Positions 7,393-15,646 are shown, counted from the first letter of the stretch. The stretch: 30,981 bases of DNA from JAJPGZ01 sp041167105 (GCA_041167105.1 JBEEGX010000034.1:1-30981), one strand, 5' to 3'. A program made the numbers and translations. Notes: a model not told the origin generated them from the sequence alone.

Positions 7393-8574
7393 ATGGTCGC
7401 CGAATTCGAAAAGCAGCTCGCGAACACATTGGAGGAAATAAAATCGCAGGGTCTTTATAAAACCGAACGTGTCATCACTTCACCGCAGGACGCCAGGATC
7501 GACATCGTCGGCGGCAAAGGCGTGCTTAATATGTGCGCGAATAATTATCTCGGCCTCGCCGATCATCCTGAACTGATCGCCGCCGCAAAAGCAGCGCTCG
7601 ACTCGCACGGACTCGGCATGGCCAGTGTGCGGTTCATCTGCGGGACGCAGGACATTCATCGTGAGCTGGAAAATGCCCTAACGAAATTCCTCGGTACCGA
7701 AGACACCATTCTTTATCCGAGCGCATTCGATGCAAACGGCGGTTTGTTCGAAACCATTCTCACCGACAAAGACGCCGTCATCAGCGACGAGCTCAATCAC
7801 GCCTCCATCATCGACGGTATTCGTCTCAGCAAAGCGCAACGCTTCCGTTACAAGCATAACGATATGGGTGATCTCGAGGCGAAGTTGAAAGAGGCGAGTG
7901 GCGCGCGCTTCAAACTCATTGCGACCGACGGCTGCTTTTCCATGGACGGTACGATCGCGGACTTGAAAGCGATTGTCGATCTTGCGCAGAAATACGACAC
8001 GCTCACGATGATCGATGACGCGCACGCCACCGGTTTTCTCGGCAGGACCGGTCGCGGCACACATGAATATCGCGACGTCCTCGGCAAGATCGACATCATC
8101 ACCGGCACGCTCGGCAAAGCGCTCGGCGGCGCCAGCGGCGGATTCACCAGTGGCAGAAAAGAAGTTGTCGATCTTCTGAAACAGCGCTCGCGTCCATTTT
8201 TGTTTTCGAACAGTGTCGCGCCGCCAATTGTGGCGTCGGCGTTGAAAGCGCTCGAGATCGTCAGCCGTTCAACCGAGCTGCGCGACAAACTTGAAGAGAA
8301 CACAAAATTCTTCCGCGCCGCCGTGACCGAACGTGGCCTAACGATCAAGCCCGGCGTTCACCCGATCGTGCCGATCATGATCGGCGACGCGGCCAAATCT
8401 CAGAAGTTCGCCGCGCGCATGCTCGAGAAAGGCGTTTACGTCATCGGCTTTTTCTATCCGGTCGTCCCGCACGGCACCGCGCGCATTCGCACGCAGGTCA
8501 GCGCCGCCCATTCGCGCGAAGACTTGCAATTCGCGGCCGACGCCTTTGCCGAGGTTAACGAAGAGTTGAAGTGA
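7393..8574 (+). CDS. kbl: Glycine C-acetyltransferase (2-amino-3-ketobutyrate CoA ligase)
   Basis: Kbl is a PLP enzyme that splits 2-amino-3-ketobutyrate with CoA into glycine and acetyl-CoA, completing threonine breakdown after threonine dehydrogenase. The 393-residue length is typical. The PLP lysine is K242 in GTLGKALGGASGG, the D208-x-x-H211 pair in IDDAHATGFLG binds the cofactor, and the N-terminal NMCANNYLGLADHP and GMASVRFICGTQDIHRELE segments are diagnostic of Kbl over the other alpha-oxoamine synthases. No tdh gene is in the window. It overlaps the OsmC gene by GTGA and is probably co-transcribed with it. Three iterated 10-mers (7974, 8086, 8166) encode VDL, KID and VDL. Confidence 0.95.
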   Translation: MVAEFEKQLANTLEEIKSQGLYKTERVITSPQDARIDIVGGKGVLNMCANNYLGLADHPELIAAAKAALDSHGLGMASVRFICGTQDIHRELENALTKFLGTEDTILYPSAFDANGGLFETILTDKDAVISDELNHASIIDGIRLSKAQRFRYKHNDMGDLEAKLKEASGARFKLIATDGCFSMDGTIADLKAIVDLAQKYDTLTMIDDAHATGFLGRTGRGTHEYRDVLGKIDIITGTLGKALGGASGGFTSGRKEVVDLLKQRSRPFLFSNSVAPPIVASALKALEIVSRSTELRDKLEENTKFFRAAVTERGLTIKPGVHPIVPIMIGDAAKSQKFAARMLEKGVYVIGFFYPVVPHGTARIRTQVSAAHSREDLQFAADAFAEVNEELK

Positions 8575-9011
8575 GCAGCGAACTCCACGAGCCAGCTGTG
8601 ATCGTGACCGGCGACGCGCGCGGCTTCGCGCAGGAAATTCAGTGCGGCGCACACCAGCTCACCGCCGACGAACCGGTTTCGTTCGGCGGCACCGACCGCG
8701 GATTATCGCCCTACGATCTCCTCCTTGCCGCGCTCGGCTCGTGCACCTCGATGACGATTGGCTACTACGCGCGCACGCGGAAATGGCCGCTCGAAAAAAT
8801 CGTGATCACGTTGCGACACACGAAAATTCACGCATCGGACTGCGCCGAATGCGAAACGAAAGAAGGAAAGATCGACAGGATCGAACGCGAGATTCAGTTG
8901 AGCGGGGCGTTGAGTGATGAGCAGCGGAAAAAATTAATGGAAATGGCCGATCGCTGTCCGGTGCATCGCACCCTCACGTCCGAGATCAATATCCGGACGC
9001 GCGCGGTTTAA
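8571..9011 (+). CDS. OsmC/Ohr-family protein
   Basis: This 146-residue OsmC-family protein is likely a thiol peroxidase acting on organic hydroperoxides. The two redox cysteines are in LAALGSCTSMTI (C58) and DRCPVHRTL (C129). The order fits general OsmC/YhfA-type proteins rather than Ohr, for which I do not see the N-terminal signature. It starts at GTG 8571, overlapping the kbl stop (GTGA). An unusual CAEC pair (about residues 89-92) could give extra redox chemistry or metal binding. Its stop shares TTAA with the convergent gene on the other strand. Confidence 0.85.
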   Translation: MSSELHEPAVIVTGDARGFAQEIQCGAHQLTADEPVSFGGTDRGLSPYDLLLAALGSCTSMTIGYYARTRKWPLEKIVITLRHTKIHASDCAECETKEGKIDRIEREIQLSGALSDEQRKKLMEMADRCPVHRTLTSEINIRTRAV

Positions 9012-9018
9012 CGCGCGC
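8999..9018. terminator. Bidirectional hairpin over two overlapping stop codons
   Basis: GCGCGCG (8999-9005) pairs with CGCGCGC (9012-9018) around a 6-base loop. Both convergent genes end in the TTAA at 9008-9011, where each strand reads TAA. The stem is GC-only, but there is no U-tract on either side. Confidence 0.4.
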
Positions 9019-10192
9019 TGTCGTGCAGCGCGATGCTCGACCCGACCCAGGTTTTGTCCTTGTTGAAATTGACGCCCATCATTTTGCCCTGGCTCATGCG
9101 CACCAGATTGTTAACCAAAGTTGGATGTCGATCTTCGTTAGGCCAAACGAACATCATTCGAATTTCCGCTTTTGATTTCGGGCCGTCCGGCGTCCGAACG
9201 AATTCGGCGTAGCGCACCTTCTTCTGCAGAATCCATTCGCGCGGATTTTTGACCGCGTGCAATTTGTCGCGTGTCGGCTCCATCTCGACGCCGAGTCCGG
9301 CGAAGGAATAGAGCGGCTTCAAAACGTAGTTGTCGATCTTTTCGTCATTCGGGAATTCGTTGGCGAAAAATGCGGGCGAGGTGTGCGCGGTTTTCAGAAA
9401 TGGGAGCGAATGTTTACTGATGCGGAAGTACCAATTCGGATGACCGATCCACTCCACATCGAGCTCTTCCTGAAAGCTGAATGCAAGATCGACATCTTCT
9501 CTTCGCAGCAGCTCGTCGAAGATGACGCGGTTGTAGACGCGCTCGATTCGCGTGTCGCCATAAAATAATTCGCGGCCGCGTTTTCGCAGTTCCGTCACAC
9601 AAACCGAACGAATTCCGAGCAACGTTTCCGTCGCCGCAAAATCGATGCGTGTCTTTTGTTTGGCCGGCTCGATCTCGAGTAGCACAACATTCTCCGGTTT
9701 CGCATCGGCGATAATGGTGCGTCGCAAAAGATCGACATACGCGTCGTCTTTGATTCCGCCGAACGACGAGGTCCAGTTGCGCGGGATCGCGGGGTAGGCT
9801 TTACGCAAGCAGTGCAGGATCAATAGCTGAAACCCGAACAAGCTCGGAAATGCCTGCAGCTCGATCAGTCGCGGCGTGAGTTTGCCTTCGACTTCACAAA
9901 TCCCGAAATCGACGACGATGAAGTTCGGATGGGGCGATTCATTAGGAACGTCCAAGCCGGCGGGGATGGCGCTGCGCGAATGTGCGATGAACTCGCGTGT
10001 GCGCGTAAGATCGACAATTTCATGCGCGGCGAGCACGACTTCAGCGGTGAACTCGCGGGTGAGAAAGATCGGCGTCTCCGAGGTGCGGAAATCAGCCGGC
10101 CATTTTTCGGTTTCGTTTACGCAACGCAAAAGCGCGTCGTATTTGTCCGCCGAGAAATCCGCGTTGAACGCGGCGCGCAACTCGGGATGCAT
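9008..10192 (-). CDS. ATP-grasp-like protein of unknown substrate
   Basis: The 394-residue protein has an ATP-grasp-like C-terminal region: a lysine-bearing strand and glycine loop YVLKPLYSFAGLGVEM, then WILQKKVRYAE, then an acidic/asparagine pair region (EIRMMFVW, LVNNLVRMSQGKMMGVNFN). The N-terminal half has a conserved-looking VVDFGICEVEGKLTPRLIELQAFPS segment that resembles substrate-binding parts of carboxylate-amine ligases. The start ATG overlaps the carbonic anhydrase stop (ATGA), making it the last gene of the minus-strand series. It may be an amide- or peptide-bond-forming ligase; the substrate cannot be inferred. Five iterated 10-mers lie inside (9126, 9331, 9485, 9728, 10007), a high density. 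Confidence 0.65.
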   Translation of the reverse strand: MHPELRAAFNADFSADKYDALLRCVNETEKWPADFRTSETPIFLTREFTAEVVLAAHEIVDLTRTREFIAHSRSAIPAGLDVPNESPHPNFIVVDFGICEVEGKLTPRLIELQAFPSLFGFQLLILHCLRKAYPAIPRNWTSSFGGIKDDAYVDLLRRTIIADAKPENVVLLEIEPAKQKTRIDFAATETLLGIRSVCVTELRKRGRELFYGDTRIERVYNRVIFDELLRREDVDLAFSFQEELDVEWIGHPNWYFRISKHSLPFLKTAHTSPAFFANEFPNDEKIDNYVLKPLYSFAGLGVEMEPTRDKLHAVKNPREWILQKKVRYAEFVRTPDGPKSKAEIRMMFVWPNEDRHPTLVNNLVRMSQGKMMGVNFNKDKTWVGSSIALHDSAR

Positions 10193-10797
10193 CAGCGTTG
10201 TCCCGAAACGGTCACGTGCAGATCGCGGATCAATCCGTCAGCGACATCGTAAATCCAACCGTGAATGGCGAGCGTTTGTCCGCGCGTCCATGCGTCGATG
10301 ACTATGTGCGTGCGCGCGACGTTGTTGACTTGTTCGACGACGTTGAGCTCACACAAGCGCGCCGCGCGCGCGTCCGCCTTGTCGATCTTGGCCAGCTCGT
10401 CGGAATATTTCTCGCGCACGTCCTGAATGTGCCGAAGCCAATTATCGACCAGTCCGTGGCGTTCGCTCTCCAACGCCGCGCGCACGCCGCTGCAACCGAA
10501 ATGTCCGCACACGATGACGTGCCGCACTTTCAAGACGTCGACCGCGAATTGCAGAACGGAGAGACAATTCAGATCGCTATGCACAACGACGTTGCCGATG
10601 TTGCGATGGACGAACACTTCGCCCGGTGGAAGATCGACAATCTCATTCGCGGGCACGCGACTGTCCGAGCAACCGATCCACAAATATTGCGGCGATTGTT
10701 GTTGCGCGAGCCGCTCGAAAAATTTCGGGTCGCGCTCGCGGACGCGTTGCGCCCACTGCGCGTTGCTCTCGAGCAGGCGAGTGAGCTCGTCGCTCAC
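10192..10797 (-). CDS. can: Beta-carbonic anhydrase
   Basis: This 201-residue cytosolic enzyme interconverts CO2 and bicarbonate. Zinc ligands and the catalytic dyad are plain: CSDSR (C43, D45, R47) and HFGCSG (H99, C102); VFVHRNIGN and LQFAVDVLKV are also family signatures. I chose GTG 10797 because it overlaps the upstream stop (GTGA) and sits just before the conserved first helix; the longer frame from 10890 would lie deep inside the aminopeptidase gene. It is tightly coupled on both sides. Bicarbonate supply for the AccA carboxylase nearby is possible, but no link is shown. Confidence 0.93.
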   Translation of the reverse strand: MSDELTRLLESNAQWAQRVRERDPKFFERLAQQQSPQYLWIGCSDSRVPANEIVDLPPGEVFVHRNIGNVVVHSDLNCLSVLQFAVDVLKVRHVIVCGHFGCSGVRAALESERHGLVDNWLRHIQDVREKYSDELAKIDKADARAARLCELNVVEQVNNVARTHIVIDAWTRGQTLAIHGWIYDVADGLIRDLHVTVSGQR

Positions 10798-11813
10798 ACC
10801 AGGAATTTTCCGTGCTCCATTACTTGTTCGCCGTCGAACCAGATGTCGAAGTCGCGGCCGACGCAGTCGATGTGCGTTTTCGAAATCCAATCGGCGCCGG
10901 TGTGCTCCGCGTAAGGATGGCCGAAGGCGATGTGAATGCCGGGAATTTTTTCGTCTTGCAAAATATTTCCGATCACGCGCGTGCAGGCAGTGTTTGTGCC
11001 GATGGCGAATTCGCCGACGCGATTGCTATTCTCGTCCGTGCTGGTGTAATCGCGAAAATCTTCCAGCAACTCCTTGTGGGCGCACGCAAGATCGACAATG
11101 CGATTGTCGCGCACGTCGATGGTGAGCGGCGCGTCGTGCAGGTCGCCGTATTTCGCGCAAAGATAATCGCCAACGACGCCATCAACAACGAAGCGCCCAT
11201 TGGTGTTGAGCGGCGCGGTGAAAATTTCGCCGCCGGGAAGATTACCCCATTTATCAGGCGTGATGATGCCGCTGGTCTTCAACCATTTTAATTTCGGCGA
11301 AAATTCCGCTTCGAAATCTGTCCCCGCCGCGGTTCGACAAGTGATGCGGTTCGCGCCACGCGCGCGTTCGATCAAGCGCTGGCTCAGCGCGTCGATCGCA
11401 TTGAAGTCCGCGCGCATCCCTTCGAGCATGATCTCGCGCGTGATGTTAACCATGTGACCGTGGCGGATTCGTTTCTTGTTCACCACGTCGCTCATCTGCA
11501 TGCGCGCCGCGAGCTCGCCCGGCTGCGATTGCGCGGCGAAGATCGACACCTGCGATTGCGCGAGATCATCCAAAATATTTTGCGGCATGTTTCGCGTCGG
11601 CCGCTCCGTATAATTCTCTAACACGAACACGGCGTGCTCCGCTCCGACCTCTTCCACTTCGGCCTGCAACGCGGTCGCGATGTCGCATGTCGCCTGATCG
11701 GTAATGATGGTGATGCGCTCCTCCGGTTTCAGACGCAGACAAACGCGAATGGCGTTGCGTGCGCCGGGTGCGAGCTCTTCGTCGATGGCGTCGATGGTTA
11801 AACGATCAGGCAT
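10794..11813 (-). CDS. M29-family (aminopeptidase T-like) metallopeptidase
   Basis: The 339-residue product matches the M29 thermophilic aminopeptidase family in its C-terminal half: VVGDYLC, the metal-binding GEFAIGTN (glutamate), IPGIHIAFGHPYAEHTG (histidines), and HIDCVGRDFDIWFDGE at the end, which supply the expected Glu/His/Asp ligands. It is shorter than the roughly 410-residue AmpS/PepT-type enzymes, mainly in the N-terminal half, as in many proteins annotated leucyl aminopeptidase. Function would be cleavage of an N-terminal residue from peptides. Lying between a GCS2 ligase and the carbonic anhydrase, it could trim or recycle the product of the ligases; that is inference. Confidence 0.8.
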   Translation of the reverse strand: MPDRLTIDAIDEELAPGARNAIRVCLRLKPEERITIITDQATCDIATALQAEVEEVGAEHAVFVLENYTERPTRNMPQNILDDLAQSQVSIFAAQSQPGELAARMQMSDVVNKKRIRHGHMVNITREIMLEGMRADFNAIDALSQRLIERARGANRITCRTAAGTDFEAEFSPKLKWLKTSGIITPDKWGNLPGGEIFTAPLNTNGRFVVDGVVGDYLCAKYGDLHDAPLTIDVRDNRIVDLACAHKELLEDFRDYTSTDENSNRVGEFAIGTNTACTRVIGNILQDEKIPGIHIAFGHPYAEHTGADWISKTHIDCVGRDFDIWFDGEQVMEHGKFLV

Positions 11814-11847
11814 TTTGGAAGCGTTCAGAATTACGCGAAATTATAAC

Positions 11848-12960
11848 TCACGCAACGCGCAAACCTTCATATGTTTCGGCCACGATTTGATCGACCACTG
11901 CCTTCATATCGTGGGTGTGATGCCAGACGGCGAGTTGTCGATCCGCGCCGGTGCCTTCGCGCATGATCCGTTCGATGTGTTGCATCTCGCGTCTGCTGCC
12001 GAGCTCGTCCACTTCCGTAGAAATGAACTCGAGCAGCTCGTTCAACAAACTGCGCTCTTCCACTTCGGTTTCGCGGCCGAAATCGATGAGCTTGCTGTCA
12101 ATGCCGTAACGCGTCGCGCGCCAGCGATTCTCATCGAGCAACCGCCGGCGATAAATCCGGAAGGTCACGTTTTGCCGAAGTAACTTAAACAACTTCGCCA
12201 CGATCGCCTGAATCAACGCCGCGATCGCGAGCGTATCGTCGACGCGCGATTGCGCATCGCACACGCGCACTTCGAGCGTGTCGAAGAACGGGTGCAGCCG
12301 AATGTCCCACCAGATTTTTTTCGGATTGTCGATGCAACCGGTTTTGACCAGCAGCTTGCAAAAATCTTCGTACTCGGAGAGCGATTCGAACGAATCAGGA
12401 ATGCCGGTGCGCGGAAAACGCTCGAATACTTTGAGACGATAACCTTTCAATCCTGTGTCCTGTCCGACCCAGAACGGCGAGTTGACCGACAGGGCGTAGA
12501 TGTGCGGCAGAAAATATCGCGCCTGGTTCATAACGTGAATGGCGGCTTCGCGATCCGGGATGCCGACGTGCACGTGCAGACCGAAAATTAAATTCGCGCG
12601 AGCGAGCGATTGCATATCGCGCACAATTTCCTGGTAACGCTCGCCTTGCGTGATCTGCTGATCGCGCCAGTGCGAAAACGGATGTGTCCCCGCAGACGCA
12701 ATCTTCAATCCCGCTTTGCCGGCGAGCTCGGCCAGCTTGCTGCGAAGATCGACAACGTGGGTGCGCGCGTGTTCGATCGATTGGCAAATTTCCGTGCCGA
12801 GTTCGACCACCGATTGGTGCATTTCGGGTTTGATCTGTTCCTTGAGCAGAACTTTGCCGCCTTCGAGGATCTCCTGAATGTGCGATCGCAGCTCGCGCGT
12901 GACGGGATCGACAATCGCGAACTCCTCTTCGATGCCAAGCGTGTAAGTGTGCTGCTTCAT
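11848..12960 (-). CDS. Carboxylate-amine ligase, GCS2 family (YbdK-like)
   Basis: This 370-residue glutamate-cysteine-ligase-2 family member joins a carboxylate to an amine using ATP. Diagnostic segments are TLGIEEEFAIVDP near the N-terminus (metal-binding glutamates), EMHQSVVELGTEIC, the LHVHVGIPD metal loop, WWDIRLHPFFDTLEVRVCD, and the ENRWRATRYG segment. E. coli YbdK has weak glutamate-cysteine ligase activity; the physiological substrate of most members is unknown. It lies 34 bases upstream of the M29 gene and 69 bases downstream of an ATP-grasp gene, all on the minus strand, suggesting one pathway. Confidence 0.92.
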   Translation of the reverse strand: MKQHTYTLGIEEEFAIVDPVTRELRSHIQEILEGGKVLLKEQIKPEMHQSVVELGTEICQSIEHARTHVVDLRSKLAELAGKAGLKIASAGTHPFSHWRDQQITQGERYQEIVRDMQSLARANLIFGLHVHVGIPDREAAIHVMNQARYFLPHIYALSVNSPFWVGQDTGLKGYRLKVFERFPRTGIPDSFESLSEYEDFCKLLVKTGCIDNPKKIWWDIRLHPFFDTLEVRVCDAQSRVDDTLAIAALIQAIVAKLFKLLRQNVTFRIYRRRLLDENRWRATRYGIDSKLIDFGRETEVEERSLLNELLEFISTEVDELGSRREMQHIERIMREGTGADRQLAVWHHTHDMKAVVDQIVAETYEGLRVA

Positions 12961-13006
12961 GAAAAAACGGCTAACAAACTTCGGCCGCGTCTCGCGAAAG
13001 ACAACT

Positions 13007-13031
13007 TGTCGATCTAACGATTGTCGATCTT
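13007..13031. repeat. Tandem pair of the iterated motif, 15-bp spacing
   Basis: TGTCGATCTA (13007-13016, one mismatch) and TGTCGATCTT (13022-13031, exact) stand in the same orientation 15 bases apart. The second overlaps the stop codon of the ATP-grasp gene: its minus-strand TAA is the first part of TAAGATCGACA. The intervening bases CTAACGA match the core of the second iterated motif. Confidence 0.8.
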
Positions 13032-13995
13032 AGATGAGCTCTTCCAGTCGGCGCATGTTCACGGCGGCTTGGAGGAATTTTCCCCAGCTCAAATTGTTTC
13101 GACCGGGCACATGCTCGCGCGCTTTGCGGATGGCCATCTCGGAAACCGCTTCGACGACCCACTCGAAATTCGCCTGACCAACTGACGCCACTTCCGCATC
13201 CGGCGCGGGATTGCAAAAATCGATCGCCATCGGAACACCATCACGAATCGCGAACTCGACCGTGTTCAAATCGTAGCCGAGGAATTCATTCAATCGCAGC
13301 ACGCCTTCTTCGACCTTCTGCAAAATCTCAGACGGCGTCTGCCATTCCGTTTGATAACGCAAGTGATATGGATGCCGCGGCTCGTACGGCATGACGCGCA
13401 CGTGGCGCTGATCGATCGAGTAACAGCGGAAGTACATGTCGAACTTCACTTCCTCCTGCAACATCATCACGAGCTGGCCAGTTTCGTTATAGGCGCGGAA
13501 AAATTCGTCGCGGTCGTGCAAGCGATAAACATTTTTCCATCCGCCGCCCGCGAACGGTTTAAAAAACGCCGGCCAACCGACGTAAGCGAAGATTTCTTCC
13601 CAGTTCATGGGATACGCCAGATTGCGAAATGAATTGTCGTTCGTGTCCGGCGGCGGCTGGTTCGACGGCAGCAAAACTGTTTTCGGAACGGCGACGCCGA
13701 TTTTTGTCGCGAGCGCGTTATTGAAAAACTTTTCGTCCGCGCTCCACCAAAACGGATTGTTCACCACCGCGGTGCCGGTGAGCGCCGCGTTCTTGAGCCA
13801 GGCGCGATAAAACGGCACGTCCTGCGAAATGCGATCGATTACCACATCGTATCCGCACGGCTCGCCCTGGATCACCTTGTCGATCTTGACGAACTCGGCC
13901 ACGATATCTTTACCGCCCGTCTTCTGGTTCACCCGCTCGACAAACGCCGGCGGAAAACTGCCTTCCTGCCCAAAAAGGATTCCGATTTTTTTCAT
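13030..13995 (-). CDS. ATP-grasp ligase, RimK/glutathione synthase-like
   Basis: The 321-residue protein has the ATP-grasp layout. An N-terminal pre-ATP-grasp domain opens with MKKIGILFGQEGSFPPAF, a middle region holds WPAFFKPFAGGGWKNVYRL (nucleotide-binding lysine and glycine loop) and MMLQEEVKFDMYFRCY, and the C-terminal metal-binding end is FAIRDGVPMAIDFCNPAPD. It should form an acyl-phosphate and then an amide bond. Together with the GCS2 gene downstream and the esterase upstream it suggests synthesis of a small peptide-like or amide metabolite. The substrate is unknown. Confidence in the fold is high. Confidence 0.85.
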   Translation of the reverse strand: MKKIGILFGQEGSFPPAFVERVNQKTGGKDIVAEFVKIDKVIQGEPCGYDVVIDRISQDVPFYRAWLKNAALTGTAVVNNPFWWSADEKFFNNALATKIGVAVPKTVLLPSNQPPPDTNDNSFRNLAYPMNWEEIFAYVGWPAFFKPFAGGGWKNVYRLHDRDEFFRAYNETGQLVMMLQEEVKFDMYFRCYSIDQRHVRVMPYEPRHPYHLRYQTEWQTPSEILQKVEEGVLRLNEFLGYDLNTVEFAIRDGVPMAIDFCNPAPDAEVASVGQANFEWVVEAVSEMAIRKAREHVPGRNNLSWGKFLQAAVNMRRLEELI

Positions 13996-14015
13996 AAGTT
14001 CGCTTCGTTAGGCCG

Positions 14016-14726
14016 TCAGAACGTCGACAAATAATACGGCAGCATCTCGCGCCAGTAATTCCAGTCGTGGCCGCACCATTTCCGGTCGTCGAGCCAATGC
14101 GCGATGCCTTTGGCATTCAAAATTTCTGACATGCGAATCGATTCGTGTCGCGTGTTGTCCCATTCGCCCGTGCCAAGAATGATGCGCATGTGATTGTATT
14201 TCCACGGGTCGGGCATGTGCGGCAGGTATTCGTAGGGGCTATTGAAATAAATGTTGTCGTCGTGATAGCCGCCGAAAAAATCGCTGATGTCGAACGAACC
14301 GCTCAGGCTGATGAGATGACTAACGACATCGGGATGACGAAACGCAATGTTGGCCGCGTGATACGCGCCGAGACTCGCGCCGCTCACAGCCACGCGATTT
14401 GTTGAAGCTTCGCGGCGGGCATAATCGAAAACATCGCCCACGATCACGCGCTCATACGCGTTGTGGGTGCGCATGCGATCGGCCGGATGAATCGATTTGT
14501 TGTAGAAACTTTCGAGATCGATCGCGTCCGGACAATAAACGGTGACCCGTCCGGCATCGACGTAGCTGGCGACCGCACCAACCAGGCCGAAATCCTTATT
14601 CTGATAATAGTGGCCGAACGAAGTCGGAAATAAAATCAGCGGCAGACCGCCGCCGCTACCGAATACCAGCATCTCGAACTCGCGGCCCAAGTGCGGCGTG
14701 AACCATTTGATGTAGCGCTCCTGCAT
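14016..14726 (-). CDS. Putative esterase, alpha/beta hydrolase (PF00756 type)
   Basis: The 236-residue cytosolic alpha/beta hydrolase of the esterase D/antigen 85 type has nucleophile elbow SGASLGAYHA (S118) and catalytic His in CGHDWNYW (H220). I chose ATG 14726, before the first strand; an in-frame ATG at 14813 would add 29 residues containing two iterated 10-mers and leave only 14 bases to the divergent gene. It precedes the RimK-like ATP-grasp gene by 20 bases and probably heads that transcription unit. Esterases of this family recur beside ATP-grasp and GCS2 ligases in other bacteria as I recall, which supports a shared pathway. Confidence 0.8.
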   Translation of the reverse strand: MQERYIKWFTPHLGREFEMLVFGSGGGLPLILFPTSFGHYYQNKDFGLVGAVASYVDAGRVTVYCPDAIDLESFYNKSIHPADRMRTHNAYERVIVGDVFDYARREASTNRVAVSGASLGAYHAANIAFRHPDVVSHLISLSGSFDISDFFGGYHDDNIYFNSPYEYLPHMPDPWKYNHMRIILGTGEWDNTRHESIRMSEILNAKGIAHWLDDRKWCGHDWNYWREMLPYYLSTF

Positions 14727-14827
14727 TGCGGGAAAGATCGACAATAACGGGAGCGTTTGAACGCGGTCAATCGCGCGATTCTCGACGTGGACAAGATCGA
14801 CATCTTCGTCCATGGAACTCGCTCCGC
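14727..14827. promoter_or_regulatory. Divergent intergenic region between two esterase genes
   Basis: The 101-base interval separates two divergent alpha/beta-hydrolase genes and should hold promoters for both. It contains two same-orientation copies of the iterated 10-mer (14734-14743 and 14793-14802). I see no convincing -35/-10 pair. Confidence 0.4.
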
Positions 14828-15646
14828 ATGCGCCAGCCTCACACGCTTACCGGAACCATTCGCAAACATCGCAGATTCAAATCGAAGATTTTCGGAAATC
14901 GGCGCGATGTTCTGGTGTATTTGCCGCCGGGTTATCGGCGCTTCGCGCGAAATCGTTACCCGGTTTTGTATTTGCAGGATGGCCAGAACGTCTTCGACGC
15001 CGCCACCGCCTTCTCGCACGTCGAATGGTCGGTCGACGAAACCGCGCAGCGATTGATTCGGAAACGTTTGATCGAGCCTCTCATCGTCGTCGCGATCAAC
15101 AACACGGGCGAAGAGCGCATTCACGAATATGCGCCGACGCGCGGCGTTATTAGCGAAGAAGCGAAACGCAAGAAGCGCAGCAAAGGACTCGCGCGGAAAT
15201 ACGGCGAGTTTCTCATGCGCGAGCTGAAGCCGTACATCGACAAGAAGTATCGCACGAAACCGGAGGCGGAATTCACCGGGCTCGGCGGCTCGTCATTAGG
15301 CGGATTACTGACGATGTCGCTCGGAGTTTGGTTTTCGCATGTGTTTCAAAAACTCATCGTGATGTCGCCGTCGGTCTGGTGGGACAACGAAGTCATTGTG
15401 AAGATGGTGGAAGATCTCGATCACAAATTACCGCTCAAGATTTGGCTAGATACCGGCACGCAGGAACCGGGTTGGGAACGCGCGCAGCATTTGCGCGATG
15501 CTTTAGTCGAGAAGGGCTGGAAGCTTTTTGATGATCTGCAGTATCTCGAAATCGCAGGCGCCGAACACAGTGAAGGCGCGTGGGCAGCGCGGGTCGATCC
15601 CGCGTTGCGTTTTTTGTTTCCGCCTCCGCCGCCGCCGAAAACGTAG
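14828..15646 (+). CDS. Putative esterase, alpha/beta hydrolase with polyproline tail
   Basis: The 272-residue product is an esterase D/YieL-type hydrolase. It shows an N-terminal strand region SKIFGNRRDVLVYLPPGY, the conserved YPVLYLQDGQNVFD segment, nucleophile elbow GLGGSSLGG (S156), a MSPSVWWD segment and catalytic His in GAEHSEGAW (H247). I chose ATG 14828 because conserved sequence starts shortly after; the longer frame from 14726 would overlap the divergent gene. The C-terminus is an unusual PPPPPPKT tail. It is a second esterase beside the amidoligase series and may act on the same compound. Confidence 0.83.
   Translation: MRQPHTLTGTIRKHRRFKSKIFGNRRDVLVYLPPGYRRFARNRYPVLYLQDGQNVFDAATAFSHVEWSVDETAQRLIRKRLIEPLIVVAINNTGEERIHEYAPTRGVISEEAKRKKRSKGLARKYGEFLMRELKPYIDKKYRTKPEAEFTGLGGSSLGGLLTMSLGVWFSHVFQKLIVMSPSVWWDNEVIVKMVEDLDHKLPLKIWLDTGTQEPGWERAQHLRDALVEKGWKLFDDLQYLEIAGAEHSEGAWAARVDPALRFLFPPPPPPKT

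Noticed and set aside
7381..7393. TACACT ten bases before the kbl ATG, suggesting a leaderless promoter
   Set aside because: The -10-like box is plausible and would place the transcript start on the ATG, but no -35 element is visible at the right distance. Too weak to annotate.
10198..11125. Overlapping plus-strand open frames antisense to the carbonic anhydrase and M29 genes
   Set aside because: The minus strand encodes clear zinc-ligand motifs of both enzymes; the plus frames lack recognisable folds.
14727..14813. N-terminal extension of the minus-strand esterase to ATG 14813
   Set aside because: The added 29 residues have no family similarity and are made largely of two iterated 10-mers; ATG 14726 gives the expected N-terminus.
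15600..15645. The GCCGCC-rich polyproline end of the plus-strand esterase as a tandem-repeat contingency locus
   Set aside because: The run is short and in multiples of three, so slippage would not switch the gene.
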